Of a DNA stretch of 64,000 nucleotides, positions 11,101-25,254 are shown in pieces. A program made the translations under genes and the position numbers. The notes below the pieces were generated by a model. That model ran no database searches, was not told where the DNA came from, and worked only from the letters and a program-made list of their open reading frames with translations. Every line of letters starts with the position of its first letter. Position 1 is the stretch's first letter. Source of the DNA: Anseranas semipalmata (taxonomy: Eukaryota; Chordata; Aves; Anseriformes; Anseranatidae); contig VXAA01003374.1 of NCBI GenBank assembly GCA_013399115.1, positions 186,239 through 250,238 on the forward strand. Direction: 5' to 3'.

Positions 11101-14100
11101 TGTGATCTATTCTGCAAGGTTAAACTGCATCTTGACCATGTCTAGAAAAAACTGCCATAAACATCCTCCGACATAGTCACTGTGTGTGTCTGCCTCTCGC
11201 AGGGGAATACCTGGTCGCGTGAATTTGGAGCTGGACAATTCAAGGAGCCTGCTGACACACTACTCTTCCAAAAGATGAAAGATGAAGAGAGAAGCAACTT
11301 TAAGAGTCATGCAGAAGAGCATTTGTTCATGCTAGGACGCTTTAAGTGGGATTTTCTTTAAATTAATAATAGCTTCACACTGGAGTCAGAGTAAATATCA
11401 CTTCTTGTGGCTTTTTTTTTTTAAACCATTATACCTGCTTCCAATTCACTTACTACCATTGCACAAACTATGGATTTTCTATCCTGCCACGGCTGTGAAA
11501 AGGAAAGGCTGGAACAGATATAAAAAACGCATTCAGTAAGAAAAGCATAAATGCAACTGCAGACAAATCTAATTCGAAGCATTTTTCCAAAAACTGTCAC
11601 TGCTATTTCGTACAATATTTGCAATTGGTTGTGATTTCATTAACAAGCAGCTCATTCAGTTTTAAAAGCTGCTACTAATATATATTTGTATATTTTTACT
11701 TTTGCCTCCTTCTGCTGCTTCACCTTTCTTCTGCTACCCCCATCATATAGTTAAAATATGGCATCCTAGCTGCACCAAAGCTTTGCCTTGGCTTCAACAC
11801 ATCTTCCACGTCCACTGGACAAATTAAGGGAGTAGAGCTACCACTGAAATCTTCCCAGGTCTTATGCACCAAATTTCTCACAGTGTAGTTTTTCTACAAA
11901 TCAGTCCTATAGACTGTAGACCAGTCCTGACCTGTGACAATTTGGTAGAGCATGAAACTTCAGACAGATGCTGAAGTTCATGGTATGTCCCAGGAACAGG
12001 TCCCTGGAAAGTATCAGTCATTCTCCATGATGGGAAAAACTGAACCCTACAGTCCTGGGGGGAATGGTAAGGGCAGCAATCTTCCTTCCTGCTCTTGAAT
12101 TCTGCTTTAGGGTTTGGCATTCTTGAGAGGTATTTCTTTTTTTTTTTTTTTCCTCTGAGAATTTTTGCAAAATATCAAACTGATTGTGCACATGGCAAAT
12201 AAGAAAGGGGATTTCTTCTGCTCTGGAAGTAGTGTCTTCTGATACAACAACCCAGATCCAATCTGAGGAACAACCCAGAATTTCTCCAGAAAACGTGTTG
12301 TCCCAAGAATACAGTGACTAGCTTCTAACTGGTTTGGAAGACATTTTATGCAAGGGAGTGATCAGTGGTAAGAAAAGCACACGACAGATACAAGCAGGAA
12401 AAAGCTACATGGGGGAAAAAAGAAAAAGAAACAGTGCAAAAACTGGCTTTGTAAAAAAGCAACAGAATTCAGACTTGAGATGTAGCTGGCCATTTATTTT
12501 GAAACAAACAAACAAACAAAAAACCAGTCATCGAAACTAGGCGAAGTGCTCTTGGTGACTAGAAAATGGGCTTCAGTTTTCTCTCACTGAAGTTCTGTGC
12601 CAACAGCTGAAGCAGCCTCTTGACTTTCCGGGCGTTCCCACGGCCAGGATCCGAGACATTACCAAGTTTCACAGAGGGATTTGGAAGCAGATAAATGCTG
12701 CTCGCTTTCTTGGGGAGACAACCTCAGCATGGATCTCACAACCATTGCCTGAGAGCCTTCATAAAACTGCAAGCCGGTAAGTGGGGACTTCCTGCAGAAG
12801 CTGGAAATAGCCAGAAATTTAGAACTTGGCCTTGACGGTGGCTTTCAACTCTGGCACCACCAGTTTTTCTGGAGTGACTTAATATTACAGAACATCTGAG
12901 AATGTGGAAGAGCAAACCAAGGCATGAGGAGATGGTGCAAAAGTCGTTGCCCAACCTAAGGACTCAGACTCTGTAGTTACAGATGAGGGGAAGAGATACA
13001 GAAGGTGTCTTTGGGCACAGGTTACTACTACGTGATTTTGGTGCGTCATTTAAAACTTCCTAGCATGGATCCAGCCTCTGAGGCTGCTTTTATTCAGCTT
13101 TTTAAATCAAGAATGTCCCGATCGAGTATCAGTAGCTGTCAGTTAACGAAGGGCTAAATGAAAAGACACCGAGAGGAGAAGCGGCAGAAGTGGAGAAAAG
13201 CAGTTCGAGGCAGCGGTGCTGATGCAGCCAAAGCCTGTAGGAGCTCCTGCCCAGTTTTACACGGGTATTTACTTTCTCTCAAAACAAAAAAAATCCACAA
13301 AACCTCTATTTAAACATGATCTTTGACACGTAGCCACAGCCAGCCAGCTTATCAGTAGCATTAGGACAAACCACTTGCTCCCTTCCCAAAATTATGAAGA
13401 CATTTTCACTCCATTTCTTTCCCACCATATAAGCACAATGCTATAAATGAGCCCTCCAAGAAAAAAAAAAAAAATCATTATTTTCTAAACTGAAAGGGAT
13501 AAAGCTGATAAAAGAGAACCTTTCCTGTTCGCACGCAGCCATGTGATCAAGTCCCTCCCACTGGCATCTGCCAGTGGCTGAATGCTTACATTTGCAAATG
13601 GACTGTTTGTAATTTACGGTTGTTTAACCAAGACTTAAAAAAAATAAATATATGGCCATGAATTATGACTTCCCCAAAATGCTGAATGTAGCTGCCATCT
13701 AGACCCTGAACCTCTCCCTGCAGCTGTTCCATGTCCTGACAGTTCTTGGCACAAAAGGGCTGCAGACAAAGAAGAAAAGTATCCAAGTTCTTTCAACTCC
13801 AGCTTTTGAGAACATCGCAAAAATAATTACCCAAAGATCAGTTAACTGACACCTGTGTATAAAGATGGCATGTTTGGTATCTTGATGAAGCTCAAAAAAA
13901 TGCTTTTGATCAACACAGAGTGCTTCCAGAGCTAAAATTCCTGAAGCATACAAATTGTGGTATATATCCCTAAAAACAATCCATCTGTCCGGAACTGAAA
14001 AGCTTCCGTAGTACCTGTACTGACAGCTCCTATGTTGTAAGAAGCAGATCAACCAGGTACACACATAATCAATCATTTTGTGTTAATGTTATATTATACA

Positions 14101-15671
14101 TCTTTACCTGAGTTAAATTTTACTCCAGCTTCCCAGATCTCTCCCTGCTCCAGGCTTCTTTTCCACATCTTCATGTTTAATACCTACCTTCATGCAGCCA
14201 TCTAGCTGGCTACCTGAATCTTTGGTATCTGAGCTAAGTCAACCTACTGATTTAAACCGAGCTTGCATCCGAGTGTTTGCAGCGAGGGATGTTCTATTGC
14301 ATCTCCTGTAGAGTATGCTCCAGGGTGCCTTTTTTCCTTAGGCTTAATTTGGAGTAGGATTTACTGGGCTTACAAGCTACATGCCAAGGTTAAGTTTGAG
14401 CTGGGGCTGGAGAAAGCTCCATTTGGGGAGGTTTTAGCCCTGAGGGCTCTGTGTATTTTTTAAGTTTTTCAGGTGAACATCTGAAGAAACTGCACAAGAC
14501 AGAATGCATAGCTAAAATGAACACAGCCGTGTTTGCTTGCACTGCTCCTTCCAGAAATCACAGTGAAGCAGCCCTCCCCTTCTCAATTCTCCCCTCTCCC
14601 GTTGGCTTGTAAAGTAAAAACAGCCACAAACAAAAAACAGAGGTAATAAATACAGCTCCTTTTCCACTATGTTTGTGCAATTCCCATATCTAAATCCCCA
14701 AGCTCTGGAAAAATACAGGGAAGGAAGTTACATTACTAGTTCCACCCAAAACTGAGTTAGCACTTTAGAGAGACAACACTCAGTTCATTGAAATGATCGT
14801 ATGACTCTGACAGCAGAAACGGGCCACTGACCCAGCCAAATACTAGGCCACAGAGAAAACCCAGAGACAAGGTTATGAAGCCAACAGATTTTTGAAACAG
14901 AGGACAAATACTTTTCACATTCACAAAGAGAGGAACAGTTTGCAACAGCACTTCTCAGCTGTCTCTCCATAAGACTAAGAAGTCTCTCTCCATAATACTG
15001 AGATATCTAATTTCTTGTTAACAAATGCAAAACCCTACCATTAACCACCGCTTATAGAAGAGCTGCCTGGTTTTTACAATAGGAATCCTTTGCTGAAGCC
15101 TCAGGTCTCATAGGATGTGGTTTAGATAATCTAAACCTACCTGAGTGTCTCATGAGATAGAAATAGATATTTTCCCTTCAGTGTGAAAGAAACCAATTTA
15201 AATTATTTTGAAGCTTAGCTCTGAATAGCTGACATAAACACAGTAATGCAATTTAGAAAGCAACCTGTAAAAAGCAGAGAGCAGACACCTACTGCTCCTT
15301 CTAGTCATCTGTAGTCATCCGGATTTTATCCTAGCACACTAGAAAAGCTGAAGTGACAGTCAAGTATCAGAATTTCAGGAATTTTGCATCACGAATGGAT
15401 TCTACTGGCACACGTCAGTGACAAAAGAAAAACATTTTCCGAGGAGGTCTCTGCAATGCTGCAGAAGTTACAACATTTCAACCCATTTCTGCTCTGCCCA
15501 TGCAAGTTACAGGAAGCAACAGGAAGCTTTTGAAACTGCACAAAGATCTGCTGCAACAATAATGATCTCAGCGTTTGCTTTCTTGTGTTTTACATGACAT
15601 TTCTTCCTCCTGTTTTCCTAACAGTCATAGCACCAACTTGTATGAATGTGATTTCTTACGCTGTCCCATAC
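8113..15671 (-). other. ELF1 intron between coding exons 1 and 2
   Basis: The intron is 7,559 bp, with a GTATGG donor at 15671 and a CCCTACAG acceptor at 8113. It is mostly AT-rich unique sequence. It contains an (AAT)n microsatellite at 10.1 kb and a small GC-richer patch near 9.6-9.75 kb. I see no coding exon, RNA gene or identifiable transposon in it. The open reading frames here are short and show no family resemblance. Confidence 0.9.
10107..10153. repeat. (AAT)n microsatellite
   Basis: An imperfect then perfect AAT/TAA trinucleotide run; the perfect core is about 10121-10152, within the intron between coding exons 1 and 2. Confidence 0.95.
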
Positions 15672-15766
15672 CTGCTGCTCATCCTCCATGACGTTGCTGG
15701 CGAATTCAAACACAAGCTCATTCTGCTGTACGACTGCTGCCATAATAACGCATTCCCAGGTCTCAG
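15672..15766 (-). CDS. ELF1: ELF1 first coding exon (start codon exon), with a short 5' UTR part
   Basis: Read on the minus strand, the ATG is at 15743-15741 and opens 24 codons beginning MAAVVQQNELVFEFASNVME, which match the N-terminus of vertebrate ELF1 almost residue for residue. The coding part is 15672-15743. The exon ends CAGCAG followed by a GTATGG donor (15671-15666). The next exon continues in phase 0. The start has a strong Kozak context, with A at -3 and G at +4. The 5' exon border is uncertain: the AG at 15768-15767 after a T-rich stretch gives about 23 nt of leader, and an alternative AG five bases downstream is possible. ELF1 is a nuclear ETS transcription factor of haematopoietic and other cells. 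This exon starts its acidic N-terminal activation region. Confidence is high for identity and lower for the leader boundary. Confidence 0.96.
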
Positions 15767-17089
15767 CTCCACATAAGAAGAAAAACGTTCTCAAGTGTAA
15801 AAGAATGGAGAGTGTCCCCAAGGTCCAGCGGGACGGAAAGGCAGGATCACCACATGAACCAAGTGGCAGTTTTAGTATTTCTTAATCATCAGTCGTCCTG
15901 GGTCCTTCTCTTCTCAAAGGGAAACAAACCAAGGGAAATCCTTTCCTGAGTTGTTTTTCCCACGTGGACAGCCTTTTATCTCTGAGGAGGGAAAAAGGCA
16001 AAAAAAAGAAGAAAAGATAGTTAAGAAATTATTTAAGAAATGAAAGAGCAGCAGTCACAGCAGAGGTTGGTCCTCACCATAAATGTTTTATCTAGCTCTG
16101 AGGAAGTCAGACACCTTTTTATCTCCAGAGCTATTACTTCCACTAACCAATAAATGCAAATTTTCATTCCCTTAAAAAATACAACTGTTGCAGGAAGTAG
16201 AGTGAAACTGTTTCAGGAAGTAAGACATCAGCTTCAAAGTGTTTCGCATTAAAAGTATCAGACTGACACCACGAAAAAGTTATGAAAGTTAACAAAAAGA
16301 AAATCCATCTTTTCATCTGATTCAGACGTGCAGTTTTTGCATTCATTAATAACTCTTCAAGGTATAATCAAAGCAAAAACACAAAGCCCAGACTGACCTG
16401 CTCAGTTGCAGGATACCTCAAGTATGCCACCTTTCTGCCTTACACACAGTTCCAGTTTTGCGGGGCTGGTATTGTGCAAGTGAAGCGTTCCCGATCTTGA
16501 CTCCCACAGTGTGCAACAGATAAAAGCAGTCGATAAATTCCTGGTACGATACAGAGTTCCTCAGTTGCCACACGAAGCAGCTCTGCAGCTTCTTTTTAAG
16601 AACGCGCTGTAAATGTATCCTTATCTCTACCCCAGGCTTGCGAGCAGCCGGAAGGAAACGGCGCTGACCACGTCATGGCAAATTAGAACAGGCAAAGAAA
16701 CTGCACGGCACCAGCACAATAGCAAAGAAAAAATAAAAGGATCCCAAACTACAGAACGTAAACAGCTTCACGGGAGGGATGCGTGCTTACAGCTCGCACA
16801 TTTTCACTTACTCATCGGTGCTAAAGGTAAACGCGGTGAACTTCAGCTTGGACAGAGATGGGTTGCATTGCTTGTGGAAAAAAAGTGAGCACGAAACGTA
16901 ATTGTTTCATACAACTAATCAATACGTTAATGAAAAAAGACTTCAATTGCAAAAGAGTAACAGGATCTGGTGTCTGAAATTAGGAACCTAAGGGAGCATG
17001 TTGGTGCCCACGACTTTAAAGCCGTATGTCTTTAAGGAAGCAAAACGGGTGGCGACTAGCGTTTTGGCCAAAAGTCTTTAAACTGGCTT

Positions 17090-17365
17090 TGATGCAGGGC
17101 TGCCGGCACAGAGGGACACGAGGCAGAGCGCTGGCACGTCCCCACCCTCGAGAGACGCGCTCGGGCCTCACCTGAGACCCAGGGGAAAGCCTCTGGGCGA
17201 CGCCAGCAGTCGAGTGACACGGCCATTTGCCACGCGTAACAACCGCGTGCGCACGAGAGGTTAACTCTGCCTTGTTTTCGCAGCAGGCTGAAACTCAAAA
17301 AATGAAGGGCATCTTCCTCTCCCTGATGCCCCGCGGTTTAATTAGGGAGGACCGAGTCACGTGCT
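17090..17365. promoter_or_regulatory. CpG-richer patch with a USF/MiT-type E-box
   Basis: CpG is locally enriched upstream of the ELF1 start-codon exon. GTCACGTG, an E-box bound by USF and MiT/TFE factors, lies at 17356-17363. It is about 1.4 kb upstream of the start-codon exon and could be a proximal regulatory element or minor promoter. Evidence is compositional only. Confidence 0.3.
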
Positions 17366-20300
17366 CCCACTCCCTCACTCTAGGAAATGCAGCAGCTGTT
17401 TTTCCCATATAGATTGTGGTATTCCCAAATTCCTAAGTAGTGATGACAGCGCATTCAAGGAGTCTCATTTAAGTCACTGGATCCTACCCTTCTAAGAAAT
17501 CAGGAAAACCAAAATTATGCGGACAGGAGAACCTCCCCAACTTCCAAAGCTTGCTTTAATGAGCTGTTAAACTGTTTGGAAGAGCAGCCCCAGCCCTAAC
17601 TAGAGACTATTTGCATTAACGAGAGCTACACGCATGAGGAGAAAGGATATGCTTTGGAAATGACAACCGTCCAGCCCCAGCCCTTTCCACGTTGCAGGCT
17701 GACCTGAACAGTTCTCCGTACGTCAGCAGGGCTGCGGCAGTGAAAGCATCACATGCAACCATACAAGCTCGGGTAAGCGCCCTGCAATTACTCGGCCTCC
17801 CCTCAGAAGACAGAAGTGCCATTGGGAAGTTGAAGGCACTCCCGCTACTCAGTGAAGAGGACTTCACTCCAGAGGATCACCGGGCAAACCTCAGCTTCCC
17901 AATGGAGACTTATTTCAAAATGAGGGTTAGGCTAATTGTCCTGGGAGAACCAGAATGCAGGGAGAGCTTGCAATCATCTCCATTACACGTGTAATCCACA
18001 TGTACGAACAAAGAGTACAAGTGCTTAAAGCCCCGTAACTTTCTAAGGTCAACAGCAATTAACAGCACCAATATAAAATCAGGATAAGCACCGTGTTGGA
18101 GGTGCAGGCTACCTAGTAAGCCAGTAAGGTGTAAGGATAACTGGAGGTACAACCACCATAAGATAGATTTTAGAAGTTCTCTGTGTTCACTGGACACTGG
18201 CATATTCTTCCATTAGTGCCAGATCTTTATTCTGTAAAATATTAACATTTTATGGGAGATACCACAATACCAAGATGCACAATAAAGACATGTGATTCAA
18301 AAGCTGTGGCAGCAAAACTACTAAAAGCTATAAAGAGATCTTTTCATACTTTTTACTTAAAAAAAAAACAAACAGAAAACAACACAACAACAACCTCAAC
18401 ACAAAATTAAGCATCATCATTTGACACCATTTAAGAGACCGCAGCCGTGTAATGCATGTGATCCCTATAGGATCCACACAAACACCACTTAAAGTTGTTC
18501 CACTTCACGGCAGCATGAAGCTCCTAACAATCTGATACCTTTGCAGGAGCAGATATTCAAACATTGTTTTACAAATTGTCCCCGCTGTGATCCAGTGAGG
18601 TAAGACCATGGAGCAGACTGCTCATTGCCCGCCAGCACCCCAAGAAAAAAAAGCACCACGGCATCCACGACTAGAGGGCAACGACACCTCTGCTCTCGCA
18701 AGACGGGAGCCACATCACCACAACGTTATGACCACAGTGGAAGACAAGGGAGCGACCAGGCTGTAGTGGGCTTTAACATCTAACCTTATGGCTACTATAA
18801 AGGCACTCGAGCTGTTCTTGGTTATGGGAAATTTCCGATTCCTTCGTTAGTGGTAAATAAGTGGTAAGAAATGAGCTACTCGGAAATAACAGCATGGCAG
18901 AATAACACAGAGTGCTCTCCTTTAACCCGTATCACTTTCTCTGGCATATATAAAACAACAGCAGCTTTTCACAGAAGGCAGCACAATTCTAAGCCAGCTA
19001 TATTTTCCTCCACATCTATTTTTATAAACTGTGCTTTCATTATTCCAAGTATCACAGGATCCTGCTGTCTATAGGCTAACACAAACACGCCTATTGTTCT
19101 CGCTATATAATACCACTTATCTCTCGGTCTGATTTTACGTACATCTGTGAACAGAAAATAAGTTATTTGCAAACAGCACAAAATGTATAAATTGTATTCA
19201 CACGCACAATAAGCTTCACTACATACAATTAGACCTAGGAGAAAGGGGACCCGGTATATATTACCATATAATTTGCATCAAATTTTCAGAACCACAGAAT
19301 AAATGTTTGCTTTTACTAACTTGTTGTTGCAGGAACCTATTATATTAAAGCAATATTAAGACATGGCAATATAAATAAATATCCTGATTTTGCTTAATCC
19401 TTAAAACTGAACACATGAATAAATGATCTCGGTCCCTCTGAAAATCCCCCTCCTCTACTGATTTCAACATCTAGAAACAACCTCCTCAATCAGTCTGTCC
19501 ACAAGCACATTCAGCCGCTTTAACCCTTACACTCCCCTGATATCCCAGAAGATGCCTTGTAGGACTTTCCGGCTAGACATCACAACTTCTTTCCCCACCA
19601 CCCTTCACCATACGTACCCTGCACTTCATCCTACCCCTCTTCAGGCAGTTCAACGAAGCTGGTAAGAAATGCCTCCGGGCCAAGCGCTCCCGGTCCCTGC
19701 GGTGAAGCCGCGCTCCCGTAGCCTGCACTGGGCTCCAACTTGGAGATAAAGCAGCAATTTCTCCTTCACCTCCTGACAACATTAGCCGGTATAACCCTTA
19801 CTGCCTTAGCATGCCAGCGCGATGCAGAGCACTAAAATAACACAGCGGCACACTGGAGAGGTAGCATGCAGCAAAGTGCCAGGAACAAGCCCAAACACTT
19901 GCTGAAGAAGCTCGGATCTAAACCTGGAAGGCTCACCTCTTGGTACTAAGAGCACCCCAGCTGAGCTTGAGGACACCTCCACCTCCAGCAAGCTACTGGC
20001 TGGATCCAGTCCCACCAAGGGCCACCAAAGACGACTGTAACCATCCTGCACTGCCCTTTCGGTGAGATTAGGCACATCATCCACACATTTAAAATTAAGA
20101 GCAAGCTTAGCTGCTTTAAGATCAAATGCGGATTCGAATCCTGACTTACTGCTGAAACGGCTCGACTCGTTCAGCACAGAGACAAGCGCCTTGCGACTGA
20201 AACGTCCCAATGAATTTCAAAGGCAGCCTTCAGCATCAGCTCTAGCCTAGAAGCGTGGAAGTTGGGACTTAACAGAAATGCAAGGCTGAACCCTTTCTCA

Positions 20301-21432
20301 ACATCATGTTGGACGCAGGAGGAAAAGGGAGTCAACGAAAGGGAAGAATGAAGGCACCCCCTGGAAATTTTGGACCCAAAGACTGCACAAAACAGGAGCT
20401 TCGAACCACGTCCTTAGACCCCGAGCATCTGTAGCCAGCAAAAGGACAAGCAAGAAGAACAAGTTAACACGTGTTGCTTGGCATGAGAAACTTCTGAAGG
20501 CACAGTACTTCAACTGCTCACATAAATGAAAGAAGATAGGAAAACAACACGGTAAGGCTATCACGGAGGAAGGAAAGAAACAACTCAAGGAACATTCTGA
20601 ATCTTCTGAAAGTATCCGAACCGCCTAGGGGAAGCTGTGCAAAAAGCAGCTGACATAATAAAAGTCAGCAGAGTGACCTTTGCTGAGCTTGGACAAAGAA
20701 ATTTTCAGTATCAATAAATCCCTGTTTTGCAGCCAGGCTGGAAACCAGCCTATGTCACCATGGGCTCTCGGTACACATACAGTAGGGAGGACACAGAGTA
20801 AGAAGGTTCATCTGTTAAACATAATTAATCATAAAAAAATTAAAGGCACCCAATTCAGTCAACACAGAGGAAGCGAAACGACCCCCCCTTCCCTAAATGT
20901 CAAATAAAAGCATGTGTTTACTCCAAAGACAGCAGAAAGCAGAAATGCAAGCAACAAGCTCTTCTTTGCTGCCACAAACTAATCACATTTTCAATGAGTA
21001 TCTTTTTTTTTTTTGGCAACAATCTCTGTTAGCCTGAATATTTAATACGGGGCAAGATTCCTTTCCAAACTATTAACAATAATGACTTCAGCACTGTTTA
21101 CAGACTCCTCCAGCCCTGAAAACCTTCCTCTTCCTATAGCCCATGTTCCCTGATACTTTTAACATCGAGTCCCTTTTACTCAGCACATTTATATAAGACA
21201 GGTGCTGTACACCAGCCCTCCATGCAAGCACCACAGCGAAATACTGCTGGGAAGTTTTAAGGAAATTCTGGTGTAGTTGAAGCTTTTTTTCATCTGGATC
21301 CTCACACTCGAGGCGAAAAGGTAACCCCAAAGCTGTGGAGGTGTGCAGACGCAGAGCGCTGTGGAAATAGTCGATGTATGCTGCAGCTACCAAAATCGTA
21401 CGGCCTCAGAAAGGTCAATCCCAAACAGCAAG

Positions 21433-21512
21433 TTATCATAGCATCATAGAAACACAAGGTTGGAAAGGACCTACAAGATCATCTAGTCCAACCGCCATCC
21501 TATCACCAATAC
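21433..21512 (-). repeat. CR1 LINE 3' end, minus orientation
   Basis: The plus strand shows the complement of a CR1 terminus: an ATCATAG-type octamer tail, then GGTTGGAAAGGACCTACAAG and ATCATCTAGTCCAACC, then CCTATCACCAATA. This block is a standard avian CR1 3' UTR end. Only the terminal ~80 bp is clear. The element is 5'-truncated, as most CR1 copies are. Confidence 0.9.
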
Positions 21513-22194
21513 TCATCAGGCAACCCTGCTGGGTTTCAGTCACTTCTCCACAAAATGTTTGCCTTTAAAAAGCAGAACCAGACCAATTCGGGATAAGTCA
21601 GCTGTAACTCGCCCCAAGGCAAGGGAGCTAGGGCACCCCAGGGGGAGCAAGGGTCCAAATCCTCACTCTCCCCCCCATTCCTCATCCCCCGATAAGAAAA
21701 TAACTGAATCTTGGTTTTCCACAGATTGGGTGAAGGATGCCACAAGAAGCTTAGGGAGAAGAGATCACAACGTGAGCCTCCCTTCCTCCCCAGATCATGG
21801 GAGAGATTGGACCCCTCTGCCCTCCCTCCCTCCCTGCCACCTCCCCCCGAACAAAATTCCTTAGGGGATTCAAGCACCAGCCTGCAGCTGCCCAGACTGT
21901 ACTTTCTGGCACATTCAACACAAAAAAGAGAAGACGAGGGTGGATTTTCAGAGGCAGCTGTGTGACCTAGCAGCCTTGGCTATCTGCAAAGCTCTGAAAC
22001 TTCGCAAATTGGATTTGGGTTACTAAAGCCTCAGCTCACAGATAAGCTGCATCTATGCTTAGATAAAAGGCGGGTAGTGCTGCTTCACTGTGCAGCACCG
22101 ATCCGAAATGCATGCCTGCAAGGATGCGTGCATCCACACAGCAATTGCAGTTGCATAAACACGCTTTATCCCCATACGTTTCTGTGCATACATC

Positions 22195-22235
22195 TATATA
22201 TGCACGTATGCGCACGCACATGCACGTACACGTAC
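22195..22235. repeat. 41-bp perfect alternating purine-pyrimidine tract
   Basis: From TATATATGCACG to GTACACGTAC the bases alternate pyrimidine-purine without a break for 41 bp, mixing TA, TG, CA and CG steps. Such tracts favour left-handed Z-DNA. It is not a simple repeat of one dinucleotide. Confidence 0.9.
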
Positions 22236-25200
22236 TATCCACTCAGGGAGCAGAGAAGCACCAGCAGCTCACTCTTGCAAAGGCTAGTCTCTGTGCGTAA
22301 CTGCTGCCATAAAGGGACGCGTATGTGCAAGTCAGGCCTTCACCACCTGAAGAACGTTGGCCACAAACGCGCTGTGGCACTGCGCTTCCTGGCCACTGGC
22401 GGCACGACTGCCGGTCTTTCTAAGAACTTCTCTGAAATGGGCTATCTCATGGCCTCTTATCCTAACAAACATCAGCTTTTTTTGTTGTGAAGAATGCTTT
22501 CGAACGCGTGACGCTGTTAAGCCCATATAACGTGGACCCGAGAACCAGCCTAAGACAGCGATGTTCACGGCGAAGATCTGCTTCTCTTCCTGCTAACGCG
22601 CAACGCTTCGTCTGCATGGTGAGCTCCAGTCACTGCTGGCGAGGCTGGGGAGCAAAATACTTGGTCAGCACTTTGGTTCTGCCTTTGTAGCTAATTCATC
22701 GCTATTGCTAAAGAGAAGGAAAAAAATCAGGTGCTCATATTTCCCACTTGATAACATGAGAACAAGGAGACATGCAATTAAGTCGAGAAGCAATGGGTTT
22801 TGAACAGATGAAAGGAAAGCAATTAAAAATATATCAGCCTAGATGTACCGGGGCAAACTTCTTGCTACAGATACGACAGAAGTCAAAAGCTTAGTAAAAT
22901 TATAAAACCAGATCGATTTAATTAGAACAAATCAGTTGCATTACATAAGGATTTCTTTTTAAACCGAATGGAAAAGATCTGTCATAAGACAAGGCAAACC
23001 TCCAGTAATGCAGATTTCCACCACACATCTCTACAGGCAGTATTTTTTTCTTTGTAACTGGCCACTTCTGGATTCACATATTCTCCACAAGAAAAAAAAA
23101 AAGAAAAAATTTAACAGTCCAAAACCAGAATAGATGGACCACAAGTGTGAGAGGACACTGCAAGTGCCTGCACAGTCCAGCTCATCGAGAGGGAAGTGAT
23201 ACTAACTACGTAGACAAAGCAAAAGAAAAGAGCTGTAATTACTTTCTCTCCTGTAACATTCAAATAACAGAGGTTATTTTATCCAACAGAAAAGTTGCAG
23301 AGGCAGGATTGTTTCTACGTGTTGTCATACGATAACCAATTTACCAATATTAATAAATAACATTAGTAAGATTTCTTACCAGATTTTATATTGCACAAAA
23401 TCGCAAAAAAGGGGCTTAAAAAAAGATAGAGAAAATTGTAAACTGATAAAATCCCAAATCTGGTTCAGAAATTTCTGTAAACCAAGAGAATTATTCCAGT
23501 GACATAAAATAAATGTTTTAAAAGGCACTCTGAGGCAGTTTCTGGCATTTAATGGTACCGTTTAAGGAGAATTAAGACCACGATCCTGGAGCAACCGTAA
23601 CAAGAGAGCTTCAGCTGAGTCAAATCTCACTGATTTCAAAGGGAAAGCATCTCAGTACAGGGACAGCTGAAGGGCTGAGCTCCAAGACAGCTAAAACAGG
23701 ATATGAGGAAAACTTGCAAAAGGGGGTGTAGGAGGGAAGAGCTGCTTGACCCCAAGAGATTTTGCTGCGTTGATTAACAGAGGCACACAGGAGAATAAAG
23801 AGGTGGCAGTGGGAGGAAGAAAGATCAGGGGAAACCAAAGATAATTGCTTTGGCTAGGTGCCGAGCTTCGCAGATTACCAGTTGCCAGCCTGTACCAAAT
23901 ACTGACATAAAACTGTCAGCCGGCCTCTAAAAGTTACTTGCCCCACAAATCAGTAATGCGGTCATTATTTTTAGGTCACCTGGAGGAAAAAGTTCAATTT
24001 ACTAACGAAAACTCCTTTTTCAGCTAGCCACAGATGTAGACTTTTTTTTTTTTTTTAAACTGAAATGTAACTGCATACAAAATATATACATTAAAGGGGG
24101 AAAACTGACAAAAGGACAGCAGAGATCAGCTGCAAGTCGAAAATGTCTTATTCCAGACGGCCTTTTGCAGTCAAGCATTGGTAATTGTGGAGCCGGCAGT
24201 GAAACTCTCGCTGGACTTTTGGAGCGTGCTGCAGAAGATGCCACGGGACCAAGCTCGGTAACAGTCCCTGTTATAACCTTTCCAACACAGCCTTTTAGCA
24301 TTTTGTGGCTTTTGTTTTCTTCCAGTTTATTTTTAACTATTCCAACTCGGACAGTCGAGCACAACGAACAAAACAGTTGAACAATTTCAAAAAGCCACAG
24401 CAATGCTCTGTGATTCCCCTCTGTGAATTCGAGCCGCTTCCGAAATCTAGATCTGATTTCATCGATGCGCACCAAGGAACGAGGGGCACAAGCCCCCTGT
24501 CCCCAGCACAGACACACTCCCAAGCCCCAGTGCAGCATTTCTCTCCTGCCAGCGATGTGTATGTTCGCAGCTGCGTCCAGCAGATCTGTCAGGTTCAGAA
24601 ACGTAAATAATCTTACCTTTGCAGTGTCTCCAACGAATCTGTGTGGATACAGAGCACATCAGGCAATATTTCTGCTGTTTGCCTCTCATTTGCTGTCAGC
24701 TGTCAGCAGTATCAACAGTCAAAAACCCTCTGGAGCAGGCTGTTATTAGTCAGCTAGACTTGAATTTCCAGTTCTTTTACATTGCTGTCTATTTTCCCTC
24801 ATTAAGTTAGCCTGTCCTACCCTCGGATCAGATTACACGGAGCCAACGTTTATAGCACCTTGCAAAACAGTCACACATATTGCATACCTAAGTCTGCCTA
24901 TACCTGTTGCCCTCAATGGTTAACCCTTGCTACCAACAGGAACAACCTTTATTCTCAAAGGTATCGTTTAAAAAAATATCTGCATCGGAGGAATCGTTTT
25001 TCCTTCTTACCTGACGGCTAGAGGACGGCGTTAGATTTCGGTTTATGACACATGGGCAGGCTCCTCTGAGAGCAGAGGCTCTGAAACGCCTGCAAGAACA
25101 AGTTCAGAAACCAAGCAGCAAAGAGATTCGTGCCACCTCAAACGAGATGCGTGGCCCGCGAGCACTCGCTACTTATTTTACCAGTTCTCGCCCCCTCAGG

Positions 25201-25254
25201 AAACGTCCCTCACAGAAACCCCAAATGACTTGTTCTGGGTTCGAGATAATCTAA

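Noticed and set aside
20130..20141. GGATTCGAATCC, resembling a tRNA B box
   Set aside because: No A box at the right distance, no cloverleaf stems and no T-run terminator; it is a chance 12-bp palindrome.
24020..24538. 172-codon minus-strand frame
   Set aside because: It has no recognisable domain and ends by reading a poly-T run as poly-Lys; composition is that of random DNA.
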